From Aquarana catesbeiana (lineage: Eukaryota > Chordata > Amphibia > Anura > Ranidae): a stretch of DNA of 64,000 bases. Positions 33,529 to 44,963 of this stretch are shown here, piece by piece. The position numbers and the translations under genes were made by a program. Each line of letters begins with the position of its first letter. Within the stretch, counting starts at the first letter, position 1. The notes below the pieces were generated by a model. The model was not told the DNA's origin. It did not search any database and saw only the letters and a list, made by a program, of their open reading frames with translations. The stretch covers positions 164,984,567 to 165,048,566 of the forward strand of contig NC_133330.1 of NCBI RefSeq assembly GCF_042186555.1. Reading direction: 5' to 3'.

Positions 33529-34125
33529 ACAGCTGTTTTTTAATCATTTTCTTTTGCTTAGCTTGTGGGTTCTTCCCCTTACCTTGGGAAGTCCCCATCC
33601 TACAGATGCAATATAGCAGCTAAATGTTAACTTTGAGAATTACAATTGAAGTGACACAATCACCGCGAGGAAGAGGCTGTACAAAACTCATGTAGAGCTC
33701 TGACAATACCTCTCAACCTCCTTTTGGGAGTTGTTACTTAAGTAATCACTTCCCTTGTTATTCACTTATTAACACAATACCCTTCACACCGTCACCTGCG
33801 TTTGAGAGTCTCAGGTCTTTAGCTCTCACTTCGCTGAGATATCAGGCTATCTAACAGTGCTTTAGAACTGCAGCAATGCACATACACGAATACAAAAATA
33901 AAAATAAATCTTAATTTCTATATTGGCAAGACACCAGTTGGAGAGGATTGAACTTATAACAGTTTGTAGCCTAGGCAATTAGTTTCCCTTGACTGGGCAG
34001 CTCCCTATGACCCTTGCTACCACAGCACGGGTTTGCATCTTACCCTTGCTCCCAAAGCATGGGTTTGTTACAGGATGTGTCCCACAACAGACGGCAAGAA
34101 ACATAAAATCACTTATCTCCCATCC
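33529..34125. other. No gene recognised
   Basis: Sequence between the piggyBac-type end and copy 2 of the duplicated segment. It may be part of the same unidentified repeat as the duplicated segment, since the homology starts without a visible boundary. Confidence 0.4.
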
Positions 34126-34311
34126 AGTATTCCAAATCTATTCAAAGCTGTATTTCCGGTATATGAACTTATATGTGAAAGCAAGTGGGCAGGTATAATA
34201 TGGCCCATTAAAAAATAAAAATACATTTTAGCATATTCATAAGTTATAAGAATATTCCAAACACTAGTCATTGTTCTAACTTTCCTGTGAGAAATTATGC
34301 CATTATCTTAA

Positions 34312-35164
34312 CCTCCCTGGCGATATGACTATTTCAGATTTTAGGTGCCTAAAGTGGTACAATTATTTTGCACAGAAATTTGGCGTTTTATATTATAGGC
34401 CTGTAATTCTTAGGAATAATTCACTTAAATCTGTCCAAACAAGAATCTAGTAGACATCCCGGGTATGATAAAGTTTGAAAAACAAAATAAAAAATTATAA
34501 TATAATAAATAACTATAAATAATTATACCAAATAATAATATAATAATAAAAAAAATTATTCAATAATGTAATCAAATCAAAAACACTGAAATTTGCTCAG
34601 TTGCAGAATTGTTGCTTTCGTTACTTTTAGTGTTTGGTGACGGATTTCCCCACAAATCACTATCGATCAATTCTGCAAGGGATTCTAATTTATTATCACT
34701 GTTTTCTAGCTGGTCTAAAACCACTTTTGATGTAAAGGGACAGTTTTGGTTGCTATGGACAATCTCCAGTTTCCAGGCAGAAAGAACATTTTTTATAATA
34801 TAAAACTGCATGCAGGACACTGGGCCGACCACTAAGGACAAAGCGGGTGTGTAATTATTTGATACAGTACTGTAATCTGTAAGATTACAGTATACTGTAT
34901 CTGTACTGTGTGTTTCACTTTTGAATTTGGCGCCGAACTCCGTCCCCATGCGTCGCAACGCTCGCAGGGAACGGAGCTCGGCACTGTGAATCGAGCGAGA
35001 CACGGCGGCTTGCCGATCACAGCGGGGAGACATCGCAGGACCCAGGGGACAAGGTAAGTATTCTCTACAAGGATCCTGTGATGCAATTCCGAATCTGGCT
35101 TGGGGATACCGCTTTTGGTATTGAAAATCCACCCCGAGCCAGACTCAGGAATACCGATAGGGGG
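34312..35164. mobile_element. TTAA-flanked non-autonomous element
   Basis: TTAA on both sides (34,308-34,311 and 35,165-35,168). The left end is CCTCCCTGGCGATATGA and the right end GGAATACCGATAGGGGG, an inverted repeat with a few changes. The TTAA target suggests piggyBac-type mobilisation. A minus-strand frame of 186 codons (34,572-35,132) runs through it without recognisable motifs. Confidence 0.75.
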
Positions 35165-35171
35165 TTAAAGT

Positions 35172-35335
35172 AGGGTTGCCACCTCATCCCTTTAAAACTG
35201 AACAGATATGAATTACACAGGTTCTGTGGCTGATTAAGGTGTAATTAAACTCACTTGGTGCCATATTTGCATTAAATTTGCCAGAGAAATTGTGTAATTC
35301 ATATGTGTTCCGGTTTAAAGGGATGAGGTGGCATC
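35172..35335. mobile_element. Small palindromic MITE
   Basis: TTGCCACCTCATCCCTTTAAA at the left pairs with TTTAAAGGGATGAGGTGGCA at the right, and ACAGATATGAATTACACA pairs with TGTGTAATTCATATGTG inside. Non-coding, next to the TTAA element. Confidence 0.75.
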
Positions 35336-35342
35336 ATATCAT

Positions 35343-35994
35343 AAAGTGTTTGTTATCCCCCCCCAAAAAAAAATTCTGATCCTGGTGCTTGTGCTGTGTA
35401 ATCTGCCCCCTCTAAACTGTAAAAAAAAACCTGGCTGAACCTGCCACTTCTTGTATCCCCCTCTCTGCACTGACCACGAAAATCAGGGCTGCTGATCAGG
35501 GCTCCCTTTGTCCTCTCTGCTCTCCTCTTTCCCCCTCCTCCCTGGCTGGCAGCTCCGTGTCTGTGTCTCTGCCCCACCCCCAGGCGCTATTAATACAAAT
35601 AAAAAACGGTCACTGACAGCCCCTCTATTATAGGCAGGCATACCACACTGTGTAAGTTTTTTCTAAAAATGAGGCTTGTAAATACCTATTTAGAGCTATC
35701 TTCAGCCCGGTCATGTGACTCGTGGCTGCTTTAAATTTCTGAGATAGGGCTTCTGCGGGAGGGGCTGAGTGGCCACATGACCTCACTGGTTGACGTCAGA
35801 GGGAGATCTCAGCCCCTCCTGCAGATGCCATGTATCAGAGCTGTAAAGCGGCTGCAAGTCATGTGACCGGCCTGAAGATCACTCTAAATAAGCATTTACA
35901 AGCCTCGTTTTTAGAAATGACTTACATAGTGTGATATGCCTTCCTATAATAAAGGGGCTGGCAGTAATTTTCAATTTAGACTTAACAAATACTT
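35343..35994. mobile_element. Palindromic element with GTGTTTGTTA ends
   Basis: AAAGTGTTTGTTA at the left corresponds to TAACAAATACTTT at the right. The inner part (about 35,640-35,940) is a long palindrome around GTCATGTGAC blocks. Non-coding. Confidence 0.6.
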
Positions 35995-36182
35995 TAAGCT
36001 ACTTGCATTCCCACACTACTATGTCCAGCTTTATTATCTTAGTTACATTGTTCAAGGACACACGCACAAGCAGAACTGAGAAAGGCTGGGAAACAAATAA
36101 AGAAACAGAACAGAGAAACTTAAAGAGTAACTCTATCATGGACTAAAGAACAAACAAAGAAGCATAAAGGGCAACTCTGTCA

Positions 36183-36922
36183 GCTGGGACACAAGGCAGG
36201 CTGAGCGGGTGCCTTCTTAAACACCGGCGCGGCCACTCATTTGTTCTTGGAAGGCATACAGAAAGTGACTGATGAGTGGGTCAGTATGCTCTGCAGGATA
36301 CCAGAACGTCGGTGGCACTCAACAAGCAGGATAACCAGCCAGGATAGTGCAGGATACCAGGAGCTCTTCAACTGACCTGTGCTACATCCAGTCTCTCTTC
36401 TTCACCTGGGGAAAAAAAAGTCCTGTCTGCCCTCCTCTGTAGATAAGGATCATGGCTACTGGAGTTTGGAGTCCATCCCTCTGCCATTCAATGGTATTGT
36501 TCTGTGCTCTTTAAGAAACTACATTTCCCAGTGTCCTTTGCAATACAGCAATTTTCTTTTCTCATGCTTCAATTAGCTCAGACTCTCCTGCTCCTTGATT
36601 GCCTAAAGCTCTCTTGCTTGCTAATTGGCTCAAGCTCTCTGTCAGGAGGGAGAGGCAAAAGTGTTGCTATGCAACAGTCCCCCTCATCCCCTGATTTCCA
36701 CCCATGAAAGCAGGCAGGGATTCCTCTCCCCTGCAGCTACTGTCCATTTTTAATAGGCAAAAAAGCTGTGTCATGAAGAAACTACAAGTCTTCTCTTCCA
36801 CTGTGCCAGACAGGTTGTAGTTCTCAAAGAACTATGAACAAGCTGATCAATGTGCTCATAGTCCAGTCATACATTTCCTCCAACTTTCAAACTGAAAGAC
36901 TGTACACAGGCAGGGAGAGAAA
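36183..36922. other. No gene recognised
   Basis: No conserved protein or RNA. Some phrases (AAACTACATTTCCCAGTGTCC) suggest promoter-like or repeat-derived sequence, but no structure is clear. Confidence 0.4.
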
Positions 36923-37439
36923 GTCTTCAGATTTACCAAAACCATGTAGTGCAAGGGCCTGCCTGATTGCATACAAATTGAAACGCTTATGCCGCGTACA
37001 CACGAGCGGACTTAACGGCAGACTTTGCCCGGCGGACGGGATTTGGTCGGACAATTCGATCGTGTGTGGGCTCCAGCAGACTTTGTTTTCTCAAAAGTTG
37101 GACGGACTTAGATTTGAAACATGTTTTAAATTAATCCGTCGAAATCGAGTCCGGTCGAAAAGTCCGCCGTCTGTATGCTAGTTCGACGGACATAAAGCCA
37201 CGCTAGGGCAGCTATTGGCTACTGGCTATGAACTTCCTTGTTTTAGTCCGGTCGTACGTCATCACGTACGAATTTGACAGACTTTGGTGGATAGTGTGTA
37301 GGCAAGTCCGTTCATTCAGAAAGTCCGTCGTAAAGTACGTCGAAAAGTCCACCGGGCAAAGTCTGCCGTAAAGTCCGCTTGTGTGTACGCGGCATTAAGG
37401 TTTGACCTCATATTATATGGTTTTGGTAAATCTGAAGAC
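36923..37439. mobile_element. Palindromic MITE split by a Harbinger MITE
   Basis: A perfect 22-bp inverted repeat with core TCTTCAGATTTACCAAAACC (36,923-36,944 and 37,418-37,439) forms the outer arms. A 405-bp Harbinger MITE sits between them. Without it, the host element would be only about 110 bp. Confidence 0.75.
36990..37394. mobile_element. Harbinger MITE related to the 9-kb element
   Basis: The ends TGCCGCGTACACACGAGCGG and CCGCTTGTGTGTACGCGGCA match the ends of the large element at 7,986-17,038. Flanks are TTA on both sides (36,987-36,989 and 37,395-37,397). The interior (GGGCTCCAGCAGACTTTG, GATTTGAAACATGTTTTAAA) is shared with that element's right subterminal region. Likely a deletion derivative moved by the same transposase. 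Confidence 0.9.
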
Positions 37440-37739
37440 AAAAATCTGCAGAAAATCTAATAGTGTGTATGGGGCTTTAGCCTGAGATCTGTGAACTAAA
37501 CTGGGGGTGTCAAATGAAACCCGCGGCGGTTCACACAAGCTGCGGGAGAGAAGCGATGCGGGAACTGGCGCTGGTTCCCACATCACACTAGTGTGAACAC
37601 AGGGTTAGTGTCCGCAGGAGCCTGAATTTGCACCTGTGATCCACTGATTGCGGGTGCAATGCTTTGCAGGCTACTGTGTAAAAATTAAAAAAAAAATACA
37701 ATGGGTTTAGAATATACGGTACATGCTGGAAAAGGCTTA

Positions 37740-38172
37740 TGCCCCGCACACACGGTCGGATTTTCAGACGGAAAATGTGTGATAGGACCTTGTTGTCGGA
37801 AATTCCGACCGTGTGTAGGCTCCATCACACATTTTACATCGATTTTCCAACACACAAAGTTTGAGAGCAGGATATAAAATTTTCCGACAACAAAATCCGC
37901 TGTCAGAAATTCCGATCGTGTGTACACAAATCCGACGGACAAAGTGCCACGCATGCTCAGAATAAATAAAGAGATGAAAGCTATTGGCCACTGCCCCGTT
38001 TATAGTCCCGACGTACATGTTTTACGTCACCGCGTTTAAAACGATCGGATTTTCCGACAACTTTGTGTGACCGTGTGTATGCAAGACAAGTTTGAGCCAA
38101 CATCTGTCGGAAAAAATCCTAGAATTTTGTTGTCGGAATGTCCGAACAAAGTCTGACCGTGTGTACGGGGCA
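37740..38172. mobile_element. Harbinger-type MITE (copy A2)
   Basis: Same family and same orientation as 330-752. It has TTA on both sides (37,737-37,739 and 38,173-38,175) and ends TGCCCCGCACACACGGTCGG and CTGACCGTGTGTACGGGGCA. Keeps the ATTGG, TTTATA and TTACGTCA motifs of copy A1. Confidence 0.88.
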
Positions 38173-38175
38173 TTA

Positions 38176-39128
38176 CACTTATCCAAACAAAAACTACAAT
38201 AAATATGTGAAATATACTTTAATAATATGGGCCACAAAGAACAGGTATTCACCAGTATTACTGATAAGCCCAACAATTAGCAAAACCACCTATCAGGGCT
38301 GTTAAAAAAGATGGTAACTATTGTAGATGATAACAAAAGAACCCAAACCTATTTGAAGGTGGCCTCTGAGTAAAAGCATTGCATGAATTGCACCCTTAGA
38401 AATATATTTACCTAGAAAAATGGTGACACGTTCAATACTTATTTTACCCACTGTATTGTACATTCACATCAGTGAGAGAGTAATCAGGGAGCCTGGACTT
38501 AGGAAAGGGTTAAACCAACAAGGTGTGTGTATTATAGGAACTGTCACACATGAGGGGAACTAACTCTGCGCATGCTCAGTGAATACATCAGCTCTTCCTC
38601 ACTGAGTGATCACATGGTCATGACATCATCGAAGGTCCTTTGCCTGCCGGTGTCTGCGGGATCCATGTGATAACCTATGTGTCAGTGTAGGTGAGTTCTG
38701 ATGAAGGAAGGACCTCAGGACGCCGGAGTGTACTGGTCTCCTCAGTCACTGGGCAGAGGGCGTGCTTCTGGTGTCCATAAGACCGGAGCCTCTTATCTCT
38801 CATACAGCAGGCGAGCCCAGCCTGTACACAATGGATATACACGAGGAATTCTAAAAGACCTGGATCTTTTCTAAATGATCACACGTCTGTTATTTGTGTA
38901 TTAATGATCAGAAGACCCCACGATGACTAAAGTGCTTCCTGAGGCGCTGTCACCACTTGTGTCACTATAGTATCGGGCAGTGATGACAGACTATATACAG
39001 GTACTGCAGTCACCCCAGTGTGAGACTTCTGGGGTGTCAGATCTGTGTATACCTCAGGCTCCCCCCCCCCCATTAGTCTGTTCTTTCATTGTCAGATTGG
39101 GATTGTTCTGATGGGACTAGTAACGCTT
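38176..39128. other. Unassigned region with a promoter/exon-like block
   Basis: Between about 38,560 and 38,860 the sequence is less AT-rich, with CGCATGCTCAGTG, TCATGACATCATCGAAGG (CRE-like TGACATCA) and a donor-like CAGTGTAG/GTGAGTTC at about 38,691. It could be a non-coding first exon of an unseen gene or a repeat-borne promoter. No open frame is supported. Confidence 0.25.
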
Positions 39129-39483
39129 GGACTACTTTCACACTGGCAGCTCTGGCCGTTAGCGCTAAAGCGCTGCTCGTTTTTGTGGCACTTTAGTGCT
39201 GTTTTAGTATTGCTTTTTATCCAAAAAAAGGGGTAAAAACTTCAGTTTTGCACCGCTTTTCAGGTGCTTTGGAAGCGCTGCCCATTCATTGCAATGGGCA
39301 GGGATGCTTTTGGGAGTGCTAAATGCAGAGCTCCCAACCCGCCCCAAAGATGCCACTTGCAGGACTTTTCATAACGTCCCACAAGCGTGAAACCCGGGCT
39401 TTCACACATGGGAGGCAGTTTTCAGTCACTTTACAGGTGCTATTTCTAGCGATGAAAACCGCCTCCAGTGTGAAAGGTGTCTT
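39129..39483. mobile_element. Palindromic MITE (CTTTCACACTGG ends)
   Basis: CTACTTTCACACTGGCAG at the left pairs with CCTCCAGTGTGAAAGGTG at the right, and short GCGCTAAAGCGC-type blocks occur inside. Related in its ends to the elements at 42,955 and 55,041. Confidence 0.65.
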
Positions 39484-39717
39484 ACAGTTCCAGGGAAAAA
39501 AAAAATTAGAACATGCTGCATTTTTCCTGGTTTGTAATGGAACTTGGTAAAACGCATCAAAAACACACTGGACCCCAGTACAGTGAAAAAAAAAAAAAAA
39601 AACAGGAAGAAAAGTAGAAGAGAGCATCTGGAAGAGCAACAGAAAGAGTTAAAAACACAAATGCAGAAACACGTGTGAAACGGATCTGGTGTGCAGTTTT
39701 GTAGTGTGAACTATCCC

Positions 39718-40015
39718 TTAGGACCAGTTCACACCATAGAAACGCAGTCTGGACACGTTTCCAGATGCTTTTCTGCATGCATGTTTTTGATGCGTTCCAG
39801 TGCGTTTTTATGCAGTCCAGTGCATCCCCCCCCCCCCTCTTTTTTTTCTTAACCTTAAATAAGGACGTGTGTTTCAGTGCGTTTTATTCTGCAATGCACT
39901 GGAACTGCAAGCACTGGTGTGAACTATGCCATTGAAAACCATATAACTTACTTTCCAATTGCTTTTGATGCAGAAAAAAACGCACTGGACTGCATGTGAT
40001 GTGAACTGGCCCTAA
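39718..40015. mobile_element. Palindromic MITE (GGACCAGTTCACACC ends)
   Basis: TTAGGACCAGTTCACACCAT at the left and ATGTGAACTGGCCCTAA at the right. GCGTTTTTATGCAGTCCAGTG and CACTGGACTGCATG pair inside. Another copy, split by a piggyBac-type element, lies at about 52,552-53,670. It directly follows the right end of another degraded element (GTGTGAACTATCCCTTA). Confidence 0.7.
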
Positions 40016-40476
40016 AAGTGGTTCTAGAGGCAAAACGTTTTTTAACCGTAATGTATTCCCTGCATTAAGGAAAAAAAAAATATGTCCCAGTAGTTGTGTC
40101 CCCTCCCTGAATGTTTATCTGAGCTCTCAATCAATCCAGGGCTGTGCCTGTCTACAGCACTTTGTACTCACTCCCTGCTATCACAGGACACAGAGGCATC
40201 AGCGAGAGCTATCTGGCTTGTGCTGCTGTCAATCAAATTCTGTGAGCAGAGAACAGGGGCAGGGCCGAGCTGTGCTGTGTGTGTTTATAGATACACACAG
40301 CCCCGGCTTGGGAACCCACATGTGTGCCCTCATAGCACACAGTTTGCTACGGGGCACAATTTAGAAGAGAATAAGCAGAGCGTGCCAGTGGGGGACCCCA
40401 GATGAGGAGGTAGGGGACGGCTCTGTGCAATAGGTTTATTTTAGGGAGAAAAAAAATGACTATAGAACTACTTTAA
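40016..40476. mobile_element. Palindromic MITE (AGTGGTTCTAGAGGC ends)
   Basis: AAGTGGTTCTAGAGGCAAAA at the left and TATAGAACTACTTTAA at the right form an imperfect inverted repeat. It abuts the previous MITE. Non-coding, and the 103-codon frame inside has no motif. Confidence 0.5.
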
Positions 40477-40746
40477 AGTGAAATGTCACTCTCTCAATCA
40501 ACTTTGACTATTTTTAGTCCTTATGCTAGTAGAATTAGAAAGTATATCATTCACACTTGTTTTAAACTTCTTTTTTTTTTTTTACTAAATTTCTTCAATG
40601 ATACATTGTGAACAGGCAGGAATTTTATTTCAGAAGAGACATGCAATGTATAAACATATCTACCTGCCTACTCACAGTGATCCCCTGTGTATGGGCAGCT
40701 CAGCTGGCTTGATCCTGTGTGCTGGGATGAGATGTTACTCTGCACT

Positions 40747-41032
40747 AGGGATGAGCCGAACACCCCCCTGTTCGGTTCGCACCAGAACATGCGAACAGGA
40801 AAAAAGTTCGCGCGAACACCGTTAAAGTCTATGGGACACGAACATGAATAATCAAAGTGCTAATTTTAAAGGCTTATATGCAAGTTATTGTCATAAAAAG
40901 TGTTTGGGGACCCGGGTCCTGCCCCAGGGAACATGGATCAATGCAAAAAAAAGTTTTAAAAACGGCCGTTTTTTCAGGAGCAGTGATTTTAATAATGCTT
41001 AAAGTCAAACAATAAAAGTGTAATATCCCTTT
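40747..41032. mobile_element. MITE fragment truncated by the assembly gap
   Basis: Starts TAGGGATGAGCCGAACACCC followed by CTGTTCGGTTCGCACCAGAA, an element end that looks like a palindromic MITE. The right part is lost in the N gap, so class and length are unknown. Confidence 0.5.
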
Positions 41033-41532
41033 NNNNNNNNNNNNNNNNNNNNNNNNNNNNNNNNNNNNNNNNNNNNNNNNNNNNNNNNNNNNNNNNNNNN
41101 NNNNNNNNNNNNNNNNNNNNNNNNNNNNNNNNNNNNNNNNNNNNNNNNNNNNNNNNNNNNNNNNNNNNNNNNNNNNNNNNNNNNNNNNNNNNNNNNNNNN
41201 NNNNNNNNNNNNNNNNNNNNNNNNNNNNNNNNNNNNNNNNNNNNNNNNNNNNNNNNNNNNNNNNNNNNNNNNNNNNNNNNNNNNNNNNNNNNNNNNNNNN
41301 NNNNNNNNNNNNNNNNNNNNNNNNNNNNNNNNNNNNNNNNNNNNNNNNNNNNNNNNNNNNNNNNNNNNNNNNNNNNNNNNNNNNNNNNNNNNNNNNNNNN
41401 NNNNNNNNNNNNNNNNNNNNNNNNNNNNNNNNNNNNNNNNNNNNNNNNNNNNNNNNNNNNNNNNNNNNNNNNNNNNNNNNNNNNNNNNNNNNNNNNNNNN
41501 NNNNNNNNNNNNNNNNNNNNNNNNNNNNNNNN
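41033..41532. other. Assembly gap of exactly 500 N
   Basis: 500 consecutive N bases. The round number suggests a placeholder, so the true distance is unknown. The two minus-strand frames across it (40,874-41,551 and 40,989-41,681) are artefacts. Confidence 1.
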
Positions 41533-41786
41533 TTAAATGTAGTGGCTGCATTAGTTTTCCTTTTAAGGATGGTTTCCTTAATTTTCACCTGGTGATCAGG
41601 CCAGCGACCATTTTTCTGTATCAGAGTCTCCATTCTGGATGGAGGAGCAATGGACACACCTTTGAACAGCAGCATTGTCAACCTGGGGAGAGAGCAGTGT
41701 TAGATGCACTAGCAGGTTTAGATTTAAAGCCAGACTCCAACACATTTTAGGCAGTCACAGCAACAGTTTTTTTTTTTTCGTTTTGG

Positions 41787-42190
41787 GATAAAGGTTTTAC
41801 ATAAACAAAAGTTGATCATTGTAAGCACCCCATCAGTGTTAAATTGCTTGTCTCAACCCTCTAACTGCTACTTTTGCAGGACTGCTTAAAAAATACCAGG
41901 CTTGCTGGCCGGATCACCAGGTGAAATGAAAGCAGTAATAAACCCAAAAGCAAACATTTTATCAAATTACAGCTTTCCAAATCTTAGGTGTGATGGCTGT
42001 GTTAGTTTTCTTTTTTTAGGCTTTCTTCTATTTTCATCTGGTGATACAGCCTGTAATTCTGTTTTTCAAAAGAACAAGCTCACTTTTAGATGTATCAGTT
42101 GACAGGGTTGAGACAAACAATTTAACTCTGGCAGGGGCTCTTGCAATGATCAGCTTTTTATTCATGTAAAATCTTTATCCTAAGAGGAAA
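41787..42190. repeat. Palindromic repeat, about 190-bp arms
   Basis: The left arm (GATCATTGTAAGCACCCC..., TTGCTTGTCTCAACCCT) is the imperfect complement of the right arm (AGGGTTGAGACAAACAATTT, then CTTGCAATGATCAGC). Blocks ATCACCAGGTGAAA and TTTCATCTGGTGAT mark the inner arms. A related block just after the gap (41,545-41,600) and at 52,085 shows it is a dispersed family. Confidence 0.7.
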
Positions 42191-42587
42191 AACTGCTTGC
42201 TGTAATTCATTATAAAGTGTGTGCTGCAGTTTGTTTTCAAATTGTTAGTGTATTTAAAGTCTGCTGTGCCCCCTGTGCTCATTTATCCAGAGTGGGCAGC
42301 ATTCTAATACAGAATTTGTTACTGGACAGATCACCAGGTGAAACGACCCCAATGAGTTAACTCTTGCTGAGCCTCATGCCTGCCTCTGTCTCTCAGACAG
42401 GAAAGTGGCTTCCTTCTGCAGTTATGGTCCGTGACCTCCTTGCAGTTTATTGTGGTGGGACTGTCTGTGCTAACATTTTTACAGCTAAATTTCACCCAAA
42501 GGACAGAAGTGCAAATCCTTTGGCTGGTAAAATTTTTCCCAGGCATTTTTTTTAATCTATGCAGTGTACAAATAAAAAAAATGAAGC

Positions 42588-42941
42588 CAAGGCGCCTTCC
42601 ACATGGGCACCTTTGTTTGATGTACTCTGCTTGCTCAGCGGGGGATCGCTTCACTGATCTCCACTGAGCAGGTGGAAGACAGGTCTGTGTCCGCTCACTG
42701 TGCAGTGCGGAGACGGACACAGTCCCGCTCTCCTCCATGGGGATATCGGGTGAAAATGGACCGCCTGTTCATTTTCATCAAATCCGCCAGACAGATGGAA
42801 AATAGGACCACATCCATCTGGATTTTGTGGACAGGATTGGATAGCGGCGGATGTCAGCAGACAAGGTTCAATCAGGAAAAACTGAAACTGAAAAACTGAC
42901 AGGCGGACCTGATAGGACAGCCCGTGTGAAAGGAGCCTTAA
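42588..42941. mobile_element. MITE with CCGTGTGAAAGG end, inverted copy
   Basis: Reads in the opposite orientation to 43,240-43,557. GACAGGTCTGTGTCCGC and GGCGGATGTCAGCAGAC correspond to blocks there. The right end is CCCGTGTGAAAGGAGCC and the left end a decayed CTTCCACATGGGCAC. Non-coding. Confidence 0.6.
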
Positions 42942-42954
42942 ACTTTGGGGTTGA

Positions 42955-43225
42955 TTAAGGCTACTTTCACACTGAGGCACTTTACAGGCATTTTAGCGCT
43001 AAAAATAGCGCCTGTAAAGCGCCTCTCCTGTCACTGCAGTGTGAAAGCATGAGTGCTTTCACACTGGAGTAGCGCGCTTGTGGGAAGTTAAAAAAAAAAG
43101 TCCTGCAAGCAGCATCTTTGGGGCACTTTAGGAGCGGTGTATACTGCTGTTTGCTGTGCGGGGCTCCGCCCACCTGGCCATTTCATTCATTCAGAGTTTT
43201 GTGGCGCTGTTGAGCGCTTTGGTAG
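42955..43225. mobile_element. MITE with CTTTCACACTGAGG end, truncated
   Basis: The left end GGCTACTTTCACACTGAGGC is followed by a hairpin of GCGCTAAAAATAGCGC and an inner inverted copy of the end (CAGTGTGAAAGCATGAG, CTTTCACACTGGAG). The right end is missing where the next element begins. Same family as 55,041-55,461. Confidence 0.6.
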
Positions 43226-43239
43226 TTTATCGATTCTTC

Positions 43240-43557
43240 GGCTGGTTTCACACAAGCAGTCTGATCAGGCCTGCCAGTTTTTCAGGCAGACCTAAACGGA
43301 CCAGCCATTGCTCTCTATGGAGCGGGCGGATGTCAGCGGACACCAGCCGGCATCCGATCTGATCCTGTCCGCCAAAAACAGACGGCTGGGGATCCATTCC
43401 CCATCCAATAGAGAACAGCAGGCTGTGCCAGTGTCTGCTCTGCATTAATGGAGCAAAGACAGACCTGTCATCCGCCGGCTCAGCAGGGAACAGGAGAGAG
43501 ATCACCTGCTGAACAGGCACATATGCATTACTAGGACCACCCGTGTGAAACCTACCT
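43240..43557. mobile_element. MITE with GGTTTCACACAAG ends
   Basis: GGCTGGTTTCACACAAGCAG at the left and CCCGTGTGAAACCTACC at the right. TCAGGCCTGCCAG and GGACCAGCC blocks occur inside. Opposite-orientation relative at 42,588-42,941. Confidence 0.65.
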
Positions 43558-44663
43558 TCCTGTCAGTGAGTATCTGCCTGCCTGTACTATGTATGTACAG
43601 ACAGCTTACACTGACCTTTAAAAGTCAGAAAATACAAATGTGTCCCTGCTGCTGCTTCCAACTAGGTGTTGGAATCCCACACTAAGATGAATAAAAAACC
43701 CACATGCACAACCAGTGCACATGAGTAGAAGCTGCGCTGGGATGACAAAACCTAAAAAAACTTTTATAAACAACTAGTCAACATAATAAATGTGTGTAGC
43801 AAACACATGTGAAAAAGGCATACTGTACTTATATTATTAATAAACATGCTTGTACATATAACCCACTTATGTTTAGTGCAAACTATAGTGTTTTTAATTA
43901 AAAAGTCCCATATTTAGGGTCAATGCAATCCCAAGTGATCTCTCCCCTCATAAAGAAAGTGCCATATCCTGTGTTTCCAAATTTTCCACTGGGAAATTCA
44001 CACTCTACACTCACCAGATACTTGGACCCTGAGAGCTATGGGTCAATATAATACAAAATACCACACCACCTGGCTCCACAACACCTGGTGGAATACCCAT
44101 AGGCCCTCTGCATTTACATGTTCAGAACCACAAAGCAAAAAGGAGAGCATTCATTGTGTACCACATCTAATTTTTATTCAATGCAATAAATAGGACAGCA
44201 AGAAAACTCACATCTAAAAGTACCACACAACCGACACTGGATAATACAAAATACTTATATTGGTCCGCACCTGGATCCAGCCTGCGATCCTAGGGAGAGG
44301 AAATAAAAACCACATACTGTATGAGGTTTTAACCAGACTGGAAGTCACATCACTAGTGCGGACTAATATATTCTCTCTATACAGTACTTCTGGCCTGCTG
44401 TGGATATTAGAACTATGGCTGTCTTGCATAGAATCTGTACTATTATTTGTCTACCCATTCACAGAATGCAAACAACACTGTGACTTCTCTCATAGCTGCA
44501 GTGAAACAGTCACAAGAGCTACACCTGATACTCCAGGTACTAATTAGTACCTGGAGAGAAAAGGTAAGGTAATACAAATAATTCCTCACCCAGATAACAA
44601 ATACTATCACCTCAAATAATCCAGATAGTGGTGAGGTGTGTTCCTCTGAATCAAAAAGACAGC
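43558..44663. other. No gene recognised
   Basis: AT-rich, with no protein motif and no clear inverted repeats. It may belong to the same unidentified element as the inverted repeat that follows. Confidence 0.4.
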
Positions 44664-44963
44664 ATAAAAAAGGGGGAAGACAGAGTCCAAAGAGATTCTT
44701 CAAGGAGAAACAGCCGGTAATATCAAAAATATATCATTTTCTTTATTGAAAAATTCCACATACATATGGTGACAAAAAGAAATGTAACCTCCACAGCATT
44801 CAATTAAAATTTTGTCAATACACAGGTAGCTACCACAGACCTCCACACTCACACTATTAGCAACTGAAATTGAATGGGCTGACTCAAATTGGGAATTAGT
44901 CACAGTACTTATTGTGACTAATATACTTACAAAGTATATTGTTTCCAATAGAAGGTAATAACA
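44664..44963. repeat. Left arm of a 300-bp inverted repeat
   Basis: Near-exact reverse complement of 47,354-47,668, including GGCTGACTCAAATTGGGAAT and ATATATCATTTTCTTTATTG. The arms are 2.4 kb apart. Differences are mainly small indels near the inner end. Confidence 0.92.

Larger units (their letters stand above)
34126..36182. repeat. Duplicated segment, copy 2
   Basis: Matches 845-1704 at its left (34,126-34,307) and right (about 35,998-36,182) parts. The middle is filled by three palindromic insertions. It lacks the hAT MITE found in copy 1, so it preserves that element's empty site. Confidence 0.75.

Noticed and set aside
40874..41681. Two long minus-strand frames across the gap
   Set aside because: Most of their length is N bases.
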